Counted from the first letter of the stretch, positions 1 to 11,838 are shown. The stretch: DNA of 64,000 nt from Ailanthus altissimus (GCA_946807835.1 OX327686.1:19592001-19656000), one strand, 5' to 3'. A program made the numbers and translations. Notes: generated by a model from the letters alone, not told the origin.

Positions 1-4
1 TTTT

Positions 5-718
5 GGGTAAAGGACATTTGGAACCCTATGGTTTGGTGAAAGAAACGATTTATTCACCTTATTTTTAAAATTACCTATTTACACCCCCGACTGTTAACTT
101 TTTCTATTAAAATTGATCGAAATAAAGGCAATATAGTCTTTTACTTGTAAAACATATATGGCAAAATCTAAAGGATCAACATTGACCGATTATTTGATCA
201 ATATTGACCAACCTCAAAATAGCATTTACCGTTGATTACTGGTCATTGACCGGTGACTGATGGTAAAAATTATCAAAATTGATATCATCAGACTCAAAAT
301 TTCATGATCTATGCGATGATGAAATTTATTTTCATCGACGGAGAACTGTAGAGTTGCCAAAAATAGGAAGCAAATGATGGGGACAGCGGCCACCACCATT
401 CGCGATCAAACGGTGGGGCGATCGTGGCCACCACTGTTCGTCGCTAAATAGTGGAGCGGTGGAGTGCATCGCCCCCACCGTTTAACAGCCACCGCCATCC
501 ACGATAATGGATAACGGCTACCACAGCTCGCCATCCCACTATTCAATACTGGTATATTGTCAGTCAAAAACAATTAAGAGTATTATAATAATTATAATAT
601 TTTCCATCCATTTTAACAGAAATAATTAATGACGGGGGTGTAAATGAGTAATTTTAAAAACATAGTGAGTATACCATCACTTTCATCAAAACATATGAGT
701 TCAAATGTCCTTTACCTT
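5..718. mobile_element. MITE-like element with long terminal inverted repeats
   Basis: The two ends are imperfect inverted copies of one another for about 110 bases (roughly 5-117 and 604-718). Both start with GGTAAAGGACATTTG, and both share a later block reading TTTTTAAAATTAC followed by TTTACACCCCCG. The interior has no reading frame. It contains a GC-rich patch at about 380-540 rich in CCACC and GGTGG words. Length and structure suit a non-autonomous Mutator-like or other TIR transposon. The left flank is cut by the window start, so no target duplication can be read and the superfamily stays open. Confidence 0.75.
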
Positions 719-1629
719 TTCTTTTTTTTTTTTTCTTTATCACGTGGTGCATGCCCACAGTGAGGCTACTCGCTGCTTGCCACATGGCAAGCAATGAGGA
801 TGAGCTAACTTGGCAAAGCACGTGCCTTGCATCACACGATATTCATGCATGCCATGTGCTTTGAGACATAGTAGTCTCAGTCATCTTCTCTGGCAAGTTT
901 TGCTAGATTTTATTCATTTTTCAACCAAATCTACCCATTTTTAACTTGTAACTACTTCAAATCTACTCATTTCCCATTATTTTTAAGAAAAATACCAAAA
1001 ATAAAAAATTCATTAATTTTTACCTATTTTTTAAATGTTGTATTTCCTAACTTATCTTTTAGCTTCCAATATTTAAATGTCAGTGTTTACACATCCAATC
1101 TATTTGTTCTTGAACTCGTATTTGAGTGTTAAAACAAAAAGTGTTAAGTTTTAAAGACAAATAATATGAGAGAGAGAGATAAAATATATTTAAAAATAAA
1201 ATAATCTGAATTTAAACTTTTATTTTGTGACTATAAAAATATAAAGACAAACTTTTATTTGTTTACTTTTGCCTTCTTCTTTTCATCTTTTACTTTTTAA
1301 TTTCTACGTATAATTTTATTAAAAAAAACCCTATACCAACACAAAACCCCTAAAAACCTCATCTTTACAAACTCACTAAAAAATTCCAATAGGTTCAATT
1401 TTTTCAAAAAAGAGCCTCCTCGATCAGAGTTAAAATTCTTATTTGTTTCCCGAGAAAGTAGACGAGAAATTATTCTAAACTTGTTTAAGAGGAAAATGAA
1501 ACTGAGTTTTTATTAATAGTTTTCAATGATCAAATATTTGCAGAAAATGATTACTTATATATATTCAAAAACTTTGCTGAAGTAGTTGTAACAAACTCTT
1601 AAGAAAATAGGGATAAAGAGAATTAAAAT
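719..1629. other. A/T-rich intergenic DNA, nothing recognised
   Basis: It begins with a T-run and a short patch of CATG-containing words (about 745-870), including an 8-bp stem GCTTGCCA/TGGCAAGC near 775. The rest is A/T-rich with a short GA run near 1170. No frame, RNA gene or element end was recognised. Confidence 0.5.
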
Positions 1630-2663
1630 AGGGAAATTCTCTGAGTTGATCGTTATTTTAATATTAATTTTTATTTTGACTAAAGTCAAATATTTTAAAT
1701 TATATTAACCAAATGTACCTTATGTTTACTATTTTACCCTTATTACAATTTTAATAATTTTTATTGTTATTTAAATTTTTATTTTATTTTATATAAATTA
1801 CTGAAGAATATAAATTTTTAAATAATTAAAATTTAAATTAATTATAAAAAGATTGTAAATTTATAATAATAATAATTAAAAATAATAACAATAAAAATTA
1901 AAAAAAAAATACAAAATGGCACGCGCCCAGTGACCATTTTATCTGTATTTTTAAAAAATAAAATAAATAATTATATATTAAATATTTCTTATATTTTTTA
2001 TTTATTTAAATATATAAACCATCGTAATTTTATTATTGTTATTCCCCTAACAATATCATCTCTCGTTTTATTCGATTATTAGATCTGGTGCATCCTCAAA
2101 ACTCACAAATCTGCTCTCAAAACTCATATCTCTCGATTCATCTTTACGTGAAGATCAAAGATTCAGAGAAGAAAAATAGCTAAAGTTTAAAACAAGTAAG
2201 ATTTTGTTTATTTTAATTTAATTAATAGTATTATTTATATTTATTGAAATAAATGATTAAAGTGTTTGGATATATATCTGTTACGATTAAGTTGTGGTTT
2301 ATGATTAAGTTATGACTGCACCATATATAATTGTTGCTGGTGGTGGATTGGTATGCGTCTGCACCTGACTGCACATATAGTTGTTGTTGGCTACCGTTGT
2401 GTGCACACCAGTAACAACAAGGTGCTCATGTACAACCCGTTCTGATGAGCACCGATTGTAATAAGGTGCTCCTGCGCACCATCGCAACGTTATAATACCA
2501 CTACCAAATAGTTCCCATTTGTTTTTATGAAACTGCATATTATATTTATTTTATATATTTAAAATAAAATATATTTTATATATATAGTTATATATTCAAT
2601 TATATTTTTTAAATTTAATTAATATAAAATTAAATTAAAATTATGTTATATTTTATTTCAGGT

Positions 2664-5172
2664 ATGTCACAAATTTCAACCATTATATGTTTTGGGGGGA
2701 GATGGGAGAGCTATAGCGATGATTTTGAAAGATACATTAAATATCAAAATATGCATATGGTTGTTTCGAAAAATATTAGATACAAAGCGTTGTTGAGATG
2801 AATTTGTCATCTTTTAGGAGTTAATTAGGTGCATTATAAAGTAACTTTGAAGTTTGAGGTTCCTTCAAGTACTATAAAGTTGAGACCCATTCCACTTGAA
2901 AATAACGATGATGCAATATTATGGTTGAGCTTACAGAATAATATGGCTATACCGCTTTGTGTAACAGTAGATGCTCGAGGACCCGAAAGTAATGCAGAAG
3001 CATCAATGGAGCAAAAAGAAGGCTATGATAAGCAATTATCATCGACAACTCCTGTGTATATTCCAAATTCTCCGGAGGATTATCATTATTCTCCTTCGAT
3101 GCTCAACGAACAACAAAGCTACACATATGACCATGGTCAGATATATCGAGATGTTGGCATTGATATTGGTGAAAATGATGATTATGGTTACGAGGTTGAT
3201 GATGATTGTAGAAATGATTATGATGATGATTATGAAAGAGAATGAGGATGTAAATGATGATGCTGGTGATGATGATGATGAGGAGGAGGATGATGATGAA
3301 GAGGGTGATAATGATGACGACGATGAGGGTTATGGTAGAGAAGAAAGGGTTAAGGTAGAAAATCCATTTCAGTTTTAGCCTGAAATACCACCATTTGACT
3401 TGAATGTATCGAAAAAAATTTCTTGTAATGGGATTGGTGATGTATTTGTAGGAAAATTATATAACAGTAAAGATGAAATTCATGAAGCTATAAGTATGGT
3501 TGCACTGAAGGGAAAATGGAGCTTTAGAGTTTACAAATCCACCAAAGATCATTTCAAGTTGAAATGAAATGATGACAGCTGCAAGTGGAGATTACAGGCA
3601 GTGTCGACAGAAGGGCGACATTTTTTTGTTGTTAGGCGAGTAGATACAAGGCACACTTGTGTTTTGAGTCAATTAAGGGATGGTCACCGGCAAGCCAAGA
3701 GTCGAATTATTGCTAAAATAATAAAAAATAAGTTTACATCGGTCAATAGAAACTATAGGCAGAAAAACATGCAAGCAGATATACGTGAACAATTCGGTGT
3801 TCAGATAACCTATACTAATGCTTGCCACGCTAAGAAGCGTGCATTAAGATTGAAAAAAGGTACTCCTAAGGATTCGTTTAGATTGCTTCATGTATACAGC
3901 TATGTGTTGCAACAAAATAACCAAAGTACGGTTACTCATTTGGAAATTGACGCGGATAATCACTTCAAGTATTTCTTTATGGCGTTAGGACCCTGCATCA
4001 GAGGTTTTAATTCATTAATCCGACCGGTAGTTGCAGTGGACGGAACATTTTTGAAAGGTACCTATCTTGGTACAATGTTTGTGGCCGTTTGTAAAGATGG
4101 AAACAATCAGATTTATCCATTGGCTTGGGGAATTGCTGACTCAGAAAATGATACTTTTTGTGAGTGGTTTATAGTTAAACTGCGCTGAGTTATTGCAGAT
4201 CATCAGAATCTTGTTTTTATATCTAATCGATATGCTAGTATTGAGAGGGCTATACGGGGTGTGTTTTTTCATGCATATCATAGGTTCTGCATATATCATT
4301 TGAAAGAAAATTTGATGACAAAATACAAGTTACCATCAGATAAGTCTAAAAAAAGGGTATATCTATCTACCTACTTCACTGTTGCCAAGGCTTATCGTGT
4401 CCATGATTTTCAATACCAATTAAATAAGATGCGACAAATGAGACTTGACGTAACGAAGTACTTGGAGGAAGATGTTGGTACGGTGAGATGGGCACGATCA
4501 TCTGGTGCTTTCAGAAGGTATGACATTATGACTACTAATATCACTGAGAGCATTAATACAGTTGCAAAAAAAGCAAGAAAGCTTCCAGTGACTAATTTGG
4601 TGGAGTGGGTGCGAGAGCTAACGTAATTGTGGTTTTACCATAGACGATTAGCATCACAAAATATGATTAATGTCTTGACGAACTGGGCACATCATAAAGT
4701 CATGAAATATAACGATAAGGTAAGTCAAATGACCATTTCTCATGTTGATGATTTACGATTTATAGTTATAGATGGTGGAGTAAACTGGATTGTAGACATT
4801 GGCGAAAGAACATGCAACCGTCGAAAGTTTGATTATCGGCAACTGTCTTGTTCCCATGCATTCACCGTATGCAGATACATCAGATTATCGCACGAGAGTC
4901 TTTGTTCAACTTATTACACATCTAAGACTTTATTCCGTGCTTATAGCGAGCCAATACTTCCGGTTGGTTAAGTGTCAAATTTGATAGTCCTAGAGTATTT
5001 GAAAAATATGGACATTCAACCTTCGATAGCACGTCGTCAGTCAGGCAGACGTCGAATGAATCAGATTCTATCTCAATGAGAGGAACCATCAAAGAATATA
5101 TGTAATCGTTGTAGACAATATGGACATAACTGACAAACGTGTCAAAACCCTGTACCTTTACAGAGTAGGTGA
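2664..5172 (+). pseudogene. MURA-like transposase pseudogene of a Mutator-like element
   Basis: The likely start is ATG 2664, just after a polypyrimidine-AG at 2651-2661 that looks like a 5' UTR intron acceptor. The N-terminal part is open from 2829 to 3245, followed by an Asp/Glu-rich tract and a shift into the frame used from about 3244 onward. In that frame come a MuDR DNA-binding-like domain (about 3380-3600), the DDE transposase core with VVAVDGTFLKG (4026-4058), the CxxH motif FCIYHLKENL (about 4285-4315), a SWIM zinc finger (C at 4813, CSHA at 4849) and a CCHC knuckle CNRCRQYGHN (about 5107-5136). In-frame stops interrupt it near 3376, 3565, 4186, 4624, 4969, 5080 and 5137. The second catalytic Asp reads Asn in FISNRYASI (about 4215-4240). 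The family identification is firm; the gene is non-functional. Confidence 0.9.
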
Positions 5173-5339
5173 TGTATATTCATTTAAAAACATTTACTTT
5201 ATTGATATTTAATTATGTATAATATAAGGCTAATATTTAAATATTTTTTTATTTCAGACGGATCTGAAAAAATAAGAGAAAGAATTATATCATGAGACTT
5301 AATTATATATAAGAATCGAGTTTCGTCACTTCTGTAATT

Positions 5340-5549
5340 CACTTATTTTGTAATGCACTTATTTTGTAATATACTTATTTTGTAACGCACTTAATTTGTA
5401 ATGCACTTAATTTGTAATGCACTTATTTTGTAATTCACTTATTTTGTAATGCACTTATTTTGTAACGCACTTATTTTGTAATTCACTTAATTTGTAATTC
5501 ACTTAATTTTATAATTCACTTATTTTTTAATACACTTGTACTGTGTATT
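5340..5549 (+). repeat. 16-bp minisatellite, about 13 units
   Basis: Ten consecutive 16-base units of the type CACTTATTTTGTAATG run from 5340 to 5499. Three more diverged units, two of them 17 bases, reach 5549. Variation is concentrated at base 7 (T/A) and at the last two bases of the unit. The array occupies the gap between the convergent transposase and Ulp1 genes of the MULE (5173-5840). The rest of that gap is A/T-rich and shows nothing else. Confidence 0.95.
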
Positions 5550-5840
5550 ACATATTTATTTTATTTTAATGCACTTGTCCTTAGTATTAATGGTGATAAT
5601 TTTTACAAAAATTTTGACAAAATCTCCTCTATAATATGGACAATCCCAAACCTGTCATATTAAATAAATACACTTCTATTAAACTGCAAAATCACTTTCG
5701 CATACATACACCCAAATCAACGCCCACAAACAATTATACACCCAAATCAGTGCATATTGATTAAATACACTTCTATCAATTATGATATATCAATTATACA
5801 CTCAAATAAATGCATGTAAATAAATTATAGTGTTAAATAT

Positions 5841-8727
5841 CTATGAAGCTGTAGTCCATAAATCAACGGCCATCTTTTGTTTATAAAAGGTACTAATGTC
5901 AGGGAACGAGTCAAATGACCGACCTAAATAAGATATTCAATATACATACAGGCGAACACGCCACAATCCCTGCTCCCGACCTTTTGTTGCGGCACATTCT
6001 CTCGAATACGAGTCACCGACCAAGGGAACAAATTTGGGCTTTCTATGCTCCTCAAACTATAAAATCTACACCTTTGAAGGTACAAAGGCATTGCAACACA
6101 CAGAGGCTCTATAAATCTTATGATGGACTCGTCTGAATAGCCGTTCACGTTGGAATCATAAAGAACGATTGCAAACTGAGCAAGGCGCTATAATCCAATG
6201 TTCTTGATTCATATTCAGAGGAATATATACATACAAAAATAATTATGGTATTATTTTTAACTTAATGTTGTTATATGCATAGTAAAAAATCATTATTATT
6301 CTTAAAAAAATACCTTATTGATCGGCCCACAATTGAGTGCCAAGTAACTCAGTCTTTATTCCGAGTGCATAAGCCAACAACATTTGAAGCCAGTCGTTGT
6401 TGTCTGGAGGATTGGCAGTGAATGACGTTTTTCACATTTGTCGAATGTACTCCTAAACACAAATAAAAGATACTCGTTAAAGTCGATAATAGTTAAAGTC
6501 AATAATATTATATGCACAATAAACGGGTAATATAATAACTTACGTAGAAATATGCATTTGCAGTTGTACAATCCTGTAAGTACATATCAGAAAACCTTCT
6601 TTGACTCAAATGCAAAACTTTCAAATATTCATTTATATGCTACAAAACACACAGAATATGTATAAGTTTTGATATTATTAGACAAATCACAAAACAAAAA
6701 AAGTTAAAATAAATCCTCACCGAATCATCAAGCCAATTTTGTAGTATCTCATTAAACCACGTATTGTTCGGATCGAGTCCGTGCAAATGAATCCGTTGTG
6801 TTGGGTCATTCTTTTTTATCCAATTTAGAAGCTCAGCATATTTACTCCGATCAATAGGAATCAGCTGCCCATTTATGTCAATAGTAGGTCCTACTTGAAA
6901 GTCCACAAGTTTCTTCTTCGCGAGCTGTTTTAACGGATTAGTATATGGACTGACTTGGGCTGCTGCCTTCTTGCGAAGGCGCCCATACCTACTTATGTTT
7001 TCACCCAATGGAGCAGGTATCATTTTTAAGCTTGTAAGGCTATCAGCAATAGGAGCAAATGACTGATGCTGAGACTCGCTGGTAGGAGCAAATGTATGAA
7101 AGTCAGTAGCCATGAATTCGGCACCCTACAAAACCAAACAATACCGGTTAATGTATTGACTTGTTAAACTTTGTATCCAATATATTTTAAGTTTAAAACG
7201 TACCATACTCTGCCCTACATCCTTGGAGATATTGGCTGGTTTAAGCTGTTGCATCAAGATAGATATTTGATGCAAGATATTTTCTTCAGCCTTATCAATC
7301 TTGGCTGAAAGCTCTGCGTTACCCTTATCAATCTTAGTAAATATCATTTCTTTAAGATCATCCATCTTCTTCTCCAGGATTTCATACTGTGATGTTGACG
7401 TGTCGGATTGAAACTATACATAAGTTATTATAATCAATTTTCACAAGCTAATACTAACGAGTAACAAAAGCATCAGATAATTCAAGGAAAAAAAAAATTA
7501 TTATACCATTGATTCAGTCGTTGGCGGGGTTTGAAATTTGTCGAGGTGCTGCAGATTATCGGTGAATTGGATGTCCGGGATATCAACTGTCTCCAACTTA
7601 AGACTCCTTCTCTATTTTCCCGATGGAATGCAAAAGTTTACCGTCGCGAGATAATCCGCAGTCTTCTCATATTTGAGAGGTACCAACTTCCTATAAACCT
7701 CCAAAACCTTTATAATATTTTAGATTTATTAATCATTATTAGAAAATAACACAAATTATAAGGAAGTTATATATATTTTTTGTTGAACATAAAAGCATAC
7801 CTTAACACCATCAAAGAGGACATCTACGACGTTTTCGTATAATGGGGTGCTCGTGCCAGACCAATTTAGAATACAAGGAAAATAATCTCCATTACTATTG
7901 GCAAACAACTCCCCACACCTCGGAATCGCCTCGTAGATCCACACCTGAGATGATAATAAATTTAAATTACAATGCCAACAAAATAAATTTTTCTCTATCA
8001 TAATAAATCAAAAAGATAGAATTACTTACCAAGAATGCATAACAAAATGAGTATAAGTTGTATGATTCTATATCCCTAGTGCCTGTTTTTTTTACCTTCG
8101 CCAACTTTTTAATTAGAGCCGTGCATAAACTATTGTAGAGTACAGTCCATACAATCGTGGCCCAAAGATAGACATTAAACTCATCTAAATTATCTACCAG
8201 ACGAAGTACAAAATATTGTATGGTTCTATTCCGATCACGTGGCATTATCAATTTATGAAATATATAAAATAGACACATTTTTACTGCATCTACATCATCG
8301 TCAAATGTAACGTTGCCAAACCACTAATCTAAATCCTTATAAGTTAACTAACTTTTACCCGAAAAATATTTATGACAAAGTCTATCACCTAACTCACTTA
8401 CTACAGTATAATCCCCCATCCTCAAACCAATAATCAAATAAAAATCTTGACGAAAAATCCTAATACGCATTTTACCTATATAGAACCATAATTTTTCATA
8501 TAAATTTTTGGTATGCACACATCTTAATAAAATCTCATGGGCTAAAATATTTGCGAATGGAATATTTGATACATCTAATAAACTACCAAAACATGTGGTT
8601 CTAAATATTTCTATCTGCCTCGAAGTCAATTTATTTTTTATATTTCGTATAACTCATAACTTCGAGTACGTATGTACGTTTGCTCGGTAGAAAAAATTTT
8701 AGGCAATTACATATTCTTTCGTGACAT
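5841..8727 (-). pseudogene. MULE-borne gene with DUF1985-like region and Ulp1 (C48) cysteine protease domain, decayed
   Basis: Read on the - strand, segments join through plausible GT-AG introns: about 8727-8030, 7944-7801, 7707-7507, 7413-7204, 7125-6721, 6639-6544, 6452-6314 and a last exon ending at 5841. The first segment matches the plant DUF1985 pattern (FRTTCFGSLLDV, ELWF-like and IIGLRMG words). The fourth encodes a short amphipathic, coiled-coil-like stretch. The last carries the Ulp1 triad: His in QEHWI, Asp in LYDSN, and Cys with its upstream Gln in VPQQKVGSRDCGVFACMYIE. Ulp1 proteases cleave SUMO-type conjugates; the role of the MULE-borne versions is unknown. Damage includes TAA/TAG stops near 8650, 8340 and 8310, stops in exons 3 and 7, a one-base shift between the His and Asp, and a shift after the Cys motif. 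The splice signals survive better than the frame. Confidence 0.85.
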
Positions 8728-9362
8728 TCTCCTTCCTAAAAAAATTAAAAAATTATTAATATTAAAAAATAATAATCAATATAACATATAATCAAAATTT
8801 AATTTAATTATAACTAACAACCTAGACTATTTACATAATTATTAACCAAATTAAATTATTAAATTAAATAATTATAAATAAACATAAACAACATAAATTA
8901 ACCCAAAAAATTTTTAAAAATATGTCGAATACAATCTATATACAATTTACCCACATTATTAACTTTCTACCGTTTAAATCTACACATTTTTACATATTTT
9001 TAACTAATATAAATTATAATATTAAGAAATAAAAAATAAATTATTTATAAATACAAACCTACTTTATTTCGCCATGATGAGAGAGAAGACCGCCATGAGA
9101 GATAGAGCACCGCCATAAAAAAGAGTAACCGTGAAGAGCGTCGTCGTGAGAGAGAGTACCGTAAAAAAATTTAAAAAAATAAAAAAATAATAATAAAAAA
9201 TGCCGATAAAAAAAGAGAGAAGAAAAATATAAAAATATTATTTTTTATTTAATATAAAAAAATAAAATAATAATAATATAATTACTTAATAATACATAAA
9301 TTATTCATTTTAAAATAAAGTAATTGGCTAATTTTTCATTAAAATATACAAAAGTTCTCCAA
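8728..9362. other. A/T-rich subterminal DNA of the MULE
   Basis: No reading frame is visible. Between about 9070 and 9165 there is a degenerate purine-rich repeat in which ACCGCCAT or ACCGT alternates with GAGAGA runs. The rest is A/T-rich, and this is where the right end of the Mutator-like element should lie. Confidence 0.5.
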
Positions 9363-9363
9363 T

Positions 9364-9960
9364 TTAAAATGCACCCTCACTGACATTAGCCCCTGATTTA
9401 ATGTTATCACCGTAACTGGCCATTTTGATATCTTCAATATGCTCCGTCAAACTCATGTTTCGATCTGAAATATTGAGCTTGCTTCGAAAATTGGAGAATT
9501 GATGTAAAGATATTTTCTCCTCGTTCCGATAACCCACCACCACACCCTCCTCAACCTCTTCTTTCTCTGGCACCCACTTAAGCCTATCCAACTCGTTTGC
9601 ACTCCACACGCCCAATTCCAACTCATATGCAACGTTTTCCATCCCGCCCATGTCCACGCCATTAACGATGACTCTGAGTCCGAGAGCGACAACCCGGAAC
9701 TCTCCTCGTTGCCGTTGATGGTTACATAAGAGGCTGACGACTGAAAAATAAGTGGTGATGTATAGGAGTTGTCTATGAACTTAAATTTGGTCAGAGCTGA
9801 TGAGGAGTCAGCACCATTTGTTGAGTCAAGAAGGCTGATGAGTCGGTCATTGTGTCATGGTCCATGGACAGCCATGCCATTATATCGTCATCTAAGTATC
9901 CGCTGCCACGCTCTTCACCAGGTTGTGGCCTTTTTGCGGCTGGTGATGAGTCGACGTCAT
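9364..9960 (-). pseudogene. Small frameshifted plant gene of unknown function
   Basis: The first ATG after the upstream TATA box is 9960 on the - strand, but its frame closes after 22 codons. A neighbouring frame then continues with a protein-like acidic stretch containing DDDIMAWLSMDHD. A second frame gives TKFKFIDNSYTSPL and a Ser-rich run ending SLSDSESS, and a third is open from about 9657 to the TAA at 9363-9365 (VDMGG..., ELDRLKWVPEK, SLTEHIEDIKMASYG). The three frames abut in order without overlap, as expected of one coding sequence with about three indels. Base composition is richer in G+C than its surroundings. I do not recognise the family. It could be a decayed single-copy host gene or a captured fragment; no intact protein is encoded. 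Confidence 0.5.
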
Positions 9961-10134
9961 ATTGTTTATTTTTTCTTGTTCTCGTTTCCTTTCTTTTTTT
10001 TTTTTATTGGGAGAGTGGGTGTTTTGTATTTGTAGTAGTACTAGTAGCTATGTTGATGAAAAGGTTTTGAATATATATAATTATAATATAAACACATGAC
10101 ATATAGGTGTTAAAAAGATGTGCGATTTCGTGTT

Positions 10135-10143
10135 GTATTTATA
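10135..10143 (-). promoter_or_regulatory. TATA box of the unknown gene
   Basis: On the - strand the sequence reads TATAAATAC about 180 bases upstream of the ATG at 9960. A C/A-rich, T-poor leader lies between, as is common in plant 5' UTRs. This is the expected layout for a transcribed plant gene and supports reading 9364-9960 as a former gene rather than a chance frame. Confidence 0.5.
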
Positions 10144-10150
10144 AATTATA

Positions 10151-10731
10151 CAGAGGAAGCGAAAACGTGAGAAGGAAGGATCTAGAGGTGGAACCGGAGG
10201 TGGATGAGACTTGAGAGATATGTCTACTCCGTTGCGTGATTTGAAAATTGAAAATTGAAAATTAGATTTGATTCGTAAAAGTAGAGAAATGATTTAATGC
10301 ATAATGTAATTTAAAATATAATAAATAATATTATTACCTGATATTATTTAATTAATTTATAATTATATATTATTTATAATATGTTATAAAATTTTGATAT
10401 ATATTAAGATATTTTTATATAATAAATTATATAATTTATTAAATTATTTTTTTATAAAAAATTACACATAATTTTTAAAAGTATCGTATTTGAGAAGCCA
10501 TCAACTATGATGGTTGCAGTGTAGTATAGTGTTGAGTCAAAGTGAAAGTTAGATTTATTTATTTATTTATATAGGTAGAAATATTTCACAAAAGACAGAA
10601 AATTTGTAGGGTTAGAAGAAGGTAAAGTCAGTAATGGTTATTTTTAGAGCTTGATTTTATATTTCTGCTCCAGATTGTTATTCTCAATTTCTAATTTTTT
10701 GCCTCGGCCCATAGAACCGAATGAATTACGG
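10151..10731. other. Intergenic DNA upstream of the unknown gene, nothing recognised
   Basis: It is A/T-rich with a short GAAAATT triplication near 10245 and no open frame. It is probably the remaining upstream region of the unknown gene, and it is the last stretch before the retrotransposon nest begins. Confidence 0.4.
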
Positions 10732-10896
10732 AAAGAAAATATTATTCGGAAAAGGTCTATGTTGATCTTGAATTACCGATAACCTTTAGTTAAAGTTAAA
10801 GTGCAATATGCAAAGAAAATATTATTCGAAAAAGGTCCATGTTGATCTTGAATTACCGATAACCTTTAAAGTTAAAGTTAAAGTGCAATATGCAAC
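10732..10896. repeat. Tandem duplication of about 80 bases
   Basis: The block starting AAAGAAAATATTATTCG at 10732 is repeated from 10812. The copies differ by a few substitutions and by one extra GTTAAA unit in the second. The duplication directly abuts the left LTR of gypsy element A and has no coding sense. Confidence 0.9.
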
Positions 10897-10899
10897 TTC

Positions 10900-11824
10900 A
10901 ATCATTTTCAACACTGCATAGCCTATATGCATGCAAGAAAAAGAATTCACACGTGGGTTTAGAGGGACACACGAGACACGTAGAGTTGGAAGAGTTCAAG
11001 TCTAGTAATGACATGATCTATTAAATTTATCAAATGGACCAATCATAAGACTTAGAACCAAACAATTTAAAAAAGTATTTAATTGATTGATTTAACAAAT
11101 TTGTAAAATAGCAAACACATAAAGGCTTGTCTAAACCCATTTCAAATAAGTCCAAATTAGATTTAAGAAAATCTAATCACTTTGATTAAGACAAGTTTTT
11201 ATGGAGATTTGATTCTAGAAGGCCAGTAAATCACTTTTACTTTAAATTTAAGAATTAAGAACATGTTGGTTGAATTAGTAGCGATTATATTTGAATTTTA
11301 TAATTGCAATTATTATATTAGTTGTAATTGTGGAGTTTTAAGTTTGTGGGTAGCTGTAAACTTGTTATGATATATTTGAACTTTATTGTGTTAATTATAA
11401 TTGTAGAGTTTTGAGTAAGAGGGTAGCTGTAAGTTTAGACTTTGAGTGAGGGGTTAGTTGTATGTTTGAAATTTATGTTTGAAAGTTGTAATTTGACATC
11501 TCATATGATCTCTACCATGAGAATTGAGAATGAGGACAGAATTTAAAAAATTAAAATTGAGAGTTTTTGTGTTCTTTTTTCATTTTTAAAAGGACTTGAA
11601 CTTATCAAGATTATTCTTGTGGCATTCAAACAATCGAATTTATTATCTTAATTCTTGAGTGTCATTGGGTTTCTTAGTGTGGCGTCCCTTATCCAGCCAT
11701 AGTTTTGGTTCTTAGTTTGCTAACTCAATGGTCAATATTCAATAAACTCGCGTCTTGAAAATCTCAAGTTCAATTTCACATTTTCGTGTTGAGTTTTATC
11801 ACATAGTTGGCGAAGTTCATATCA
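10900..11824 (+). repeat. 5' LTR of gypsy element A
   Basis: It matches 21862-22765 from the shared CACTGCA at 10912 to the end CATATCA. It lacks seven bases, around 11513, that in the 3' LTR form the core of the TATA box. At its left tip TCATTTTCA (10902-10910) stands where the 3' LTR has TGAAAATGA, its exact reverse complement, so the true left end is uncertain. Confidence 0.85.
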
Positions 11825-11826
11825 TT

Positions 11827-11838
11827 TGGTATCAGAGC
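11827..11838 (+). other. Primer-binding site of element A (tRNA-iMet)
   Basis: TGGTATCAGAGC is the classical complement of the 3' end of plant initiator methionine tRNA. It lies two bases after the 5' LTR. The following stretch to 12249 is an A/T-rich leader with no frame, into which the CACTA-like element inserted. Confidence 0.95.

Larger units (their letters stand above)
1630..9360. mobile_element. Mutator-like element (MULE) with transposase and Ulp1-type protease genes
   Basis: A decayed MURA-type transposase on the + strand (2664-5172) and a Ulp1-domain gene on the - strand (8727-5841) converge on a minisatellite. This gene pair is known from plant Ulp1-bearing MULEs. The outer limits are estimates: very A/T-rich DNA flanks both genes, and a weak inverted similarity can be drawn between GGGAAATTCTC near 1631 and the complement of GTTCTCC near 9354. 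Near-matching A/T words lie outside both points, but no clean 9-bp target duplication is visible. The element is dead, since both genes carry several stops. Confidence 0.7.

Noticed and set aside
2305..2538. 77-codon frame on the - strand near the MULE transposase start
   Set aside because: No family-like motif. It lies in the promoter and 5' UTR-intron region of the transposase on the other strand.
5340..5549. CRISPR-like array
   Set aside because: Units are contiguous with no unique spacers, in eukaryotic DNA. It is an ordinary minisatellite.
5915..6136. 73-codon + strand frame
   Set aside because: Antisense shadow of the Ulp1 catalytic region, whose - strand frame carries the recognisable Cys box.
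11827..11838. tRNA-iMet gene fragment
   Set aside because: Only 12 bases match and the position directly after an LTR identifies it as a primer-binding site. The same holds at 23196, 37309 and 35484.
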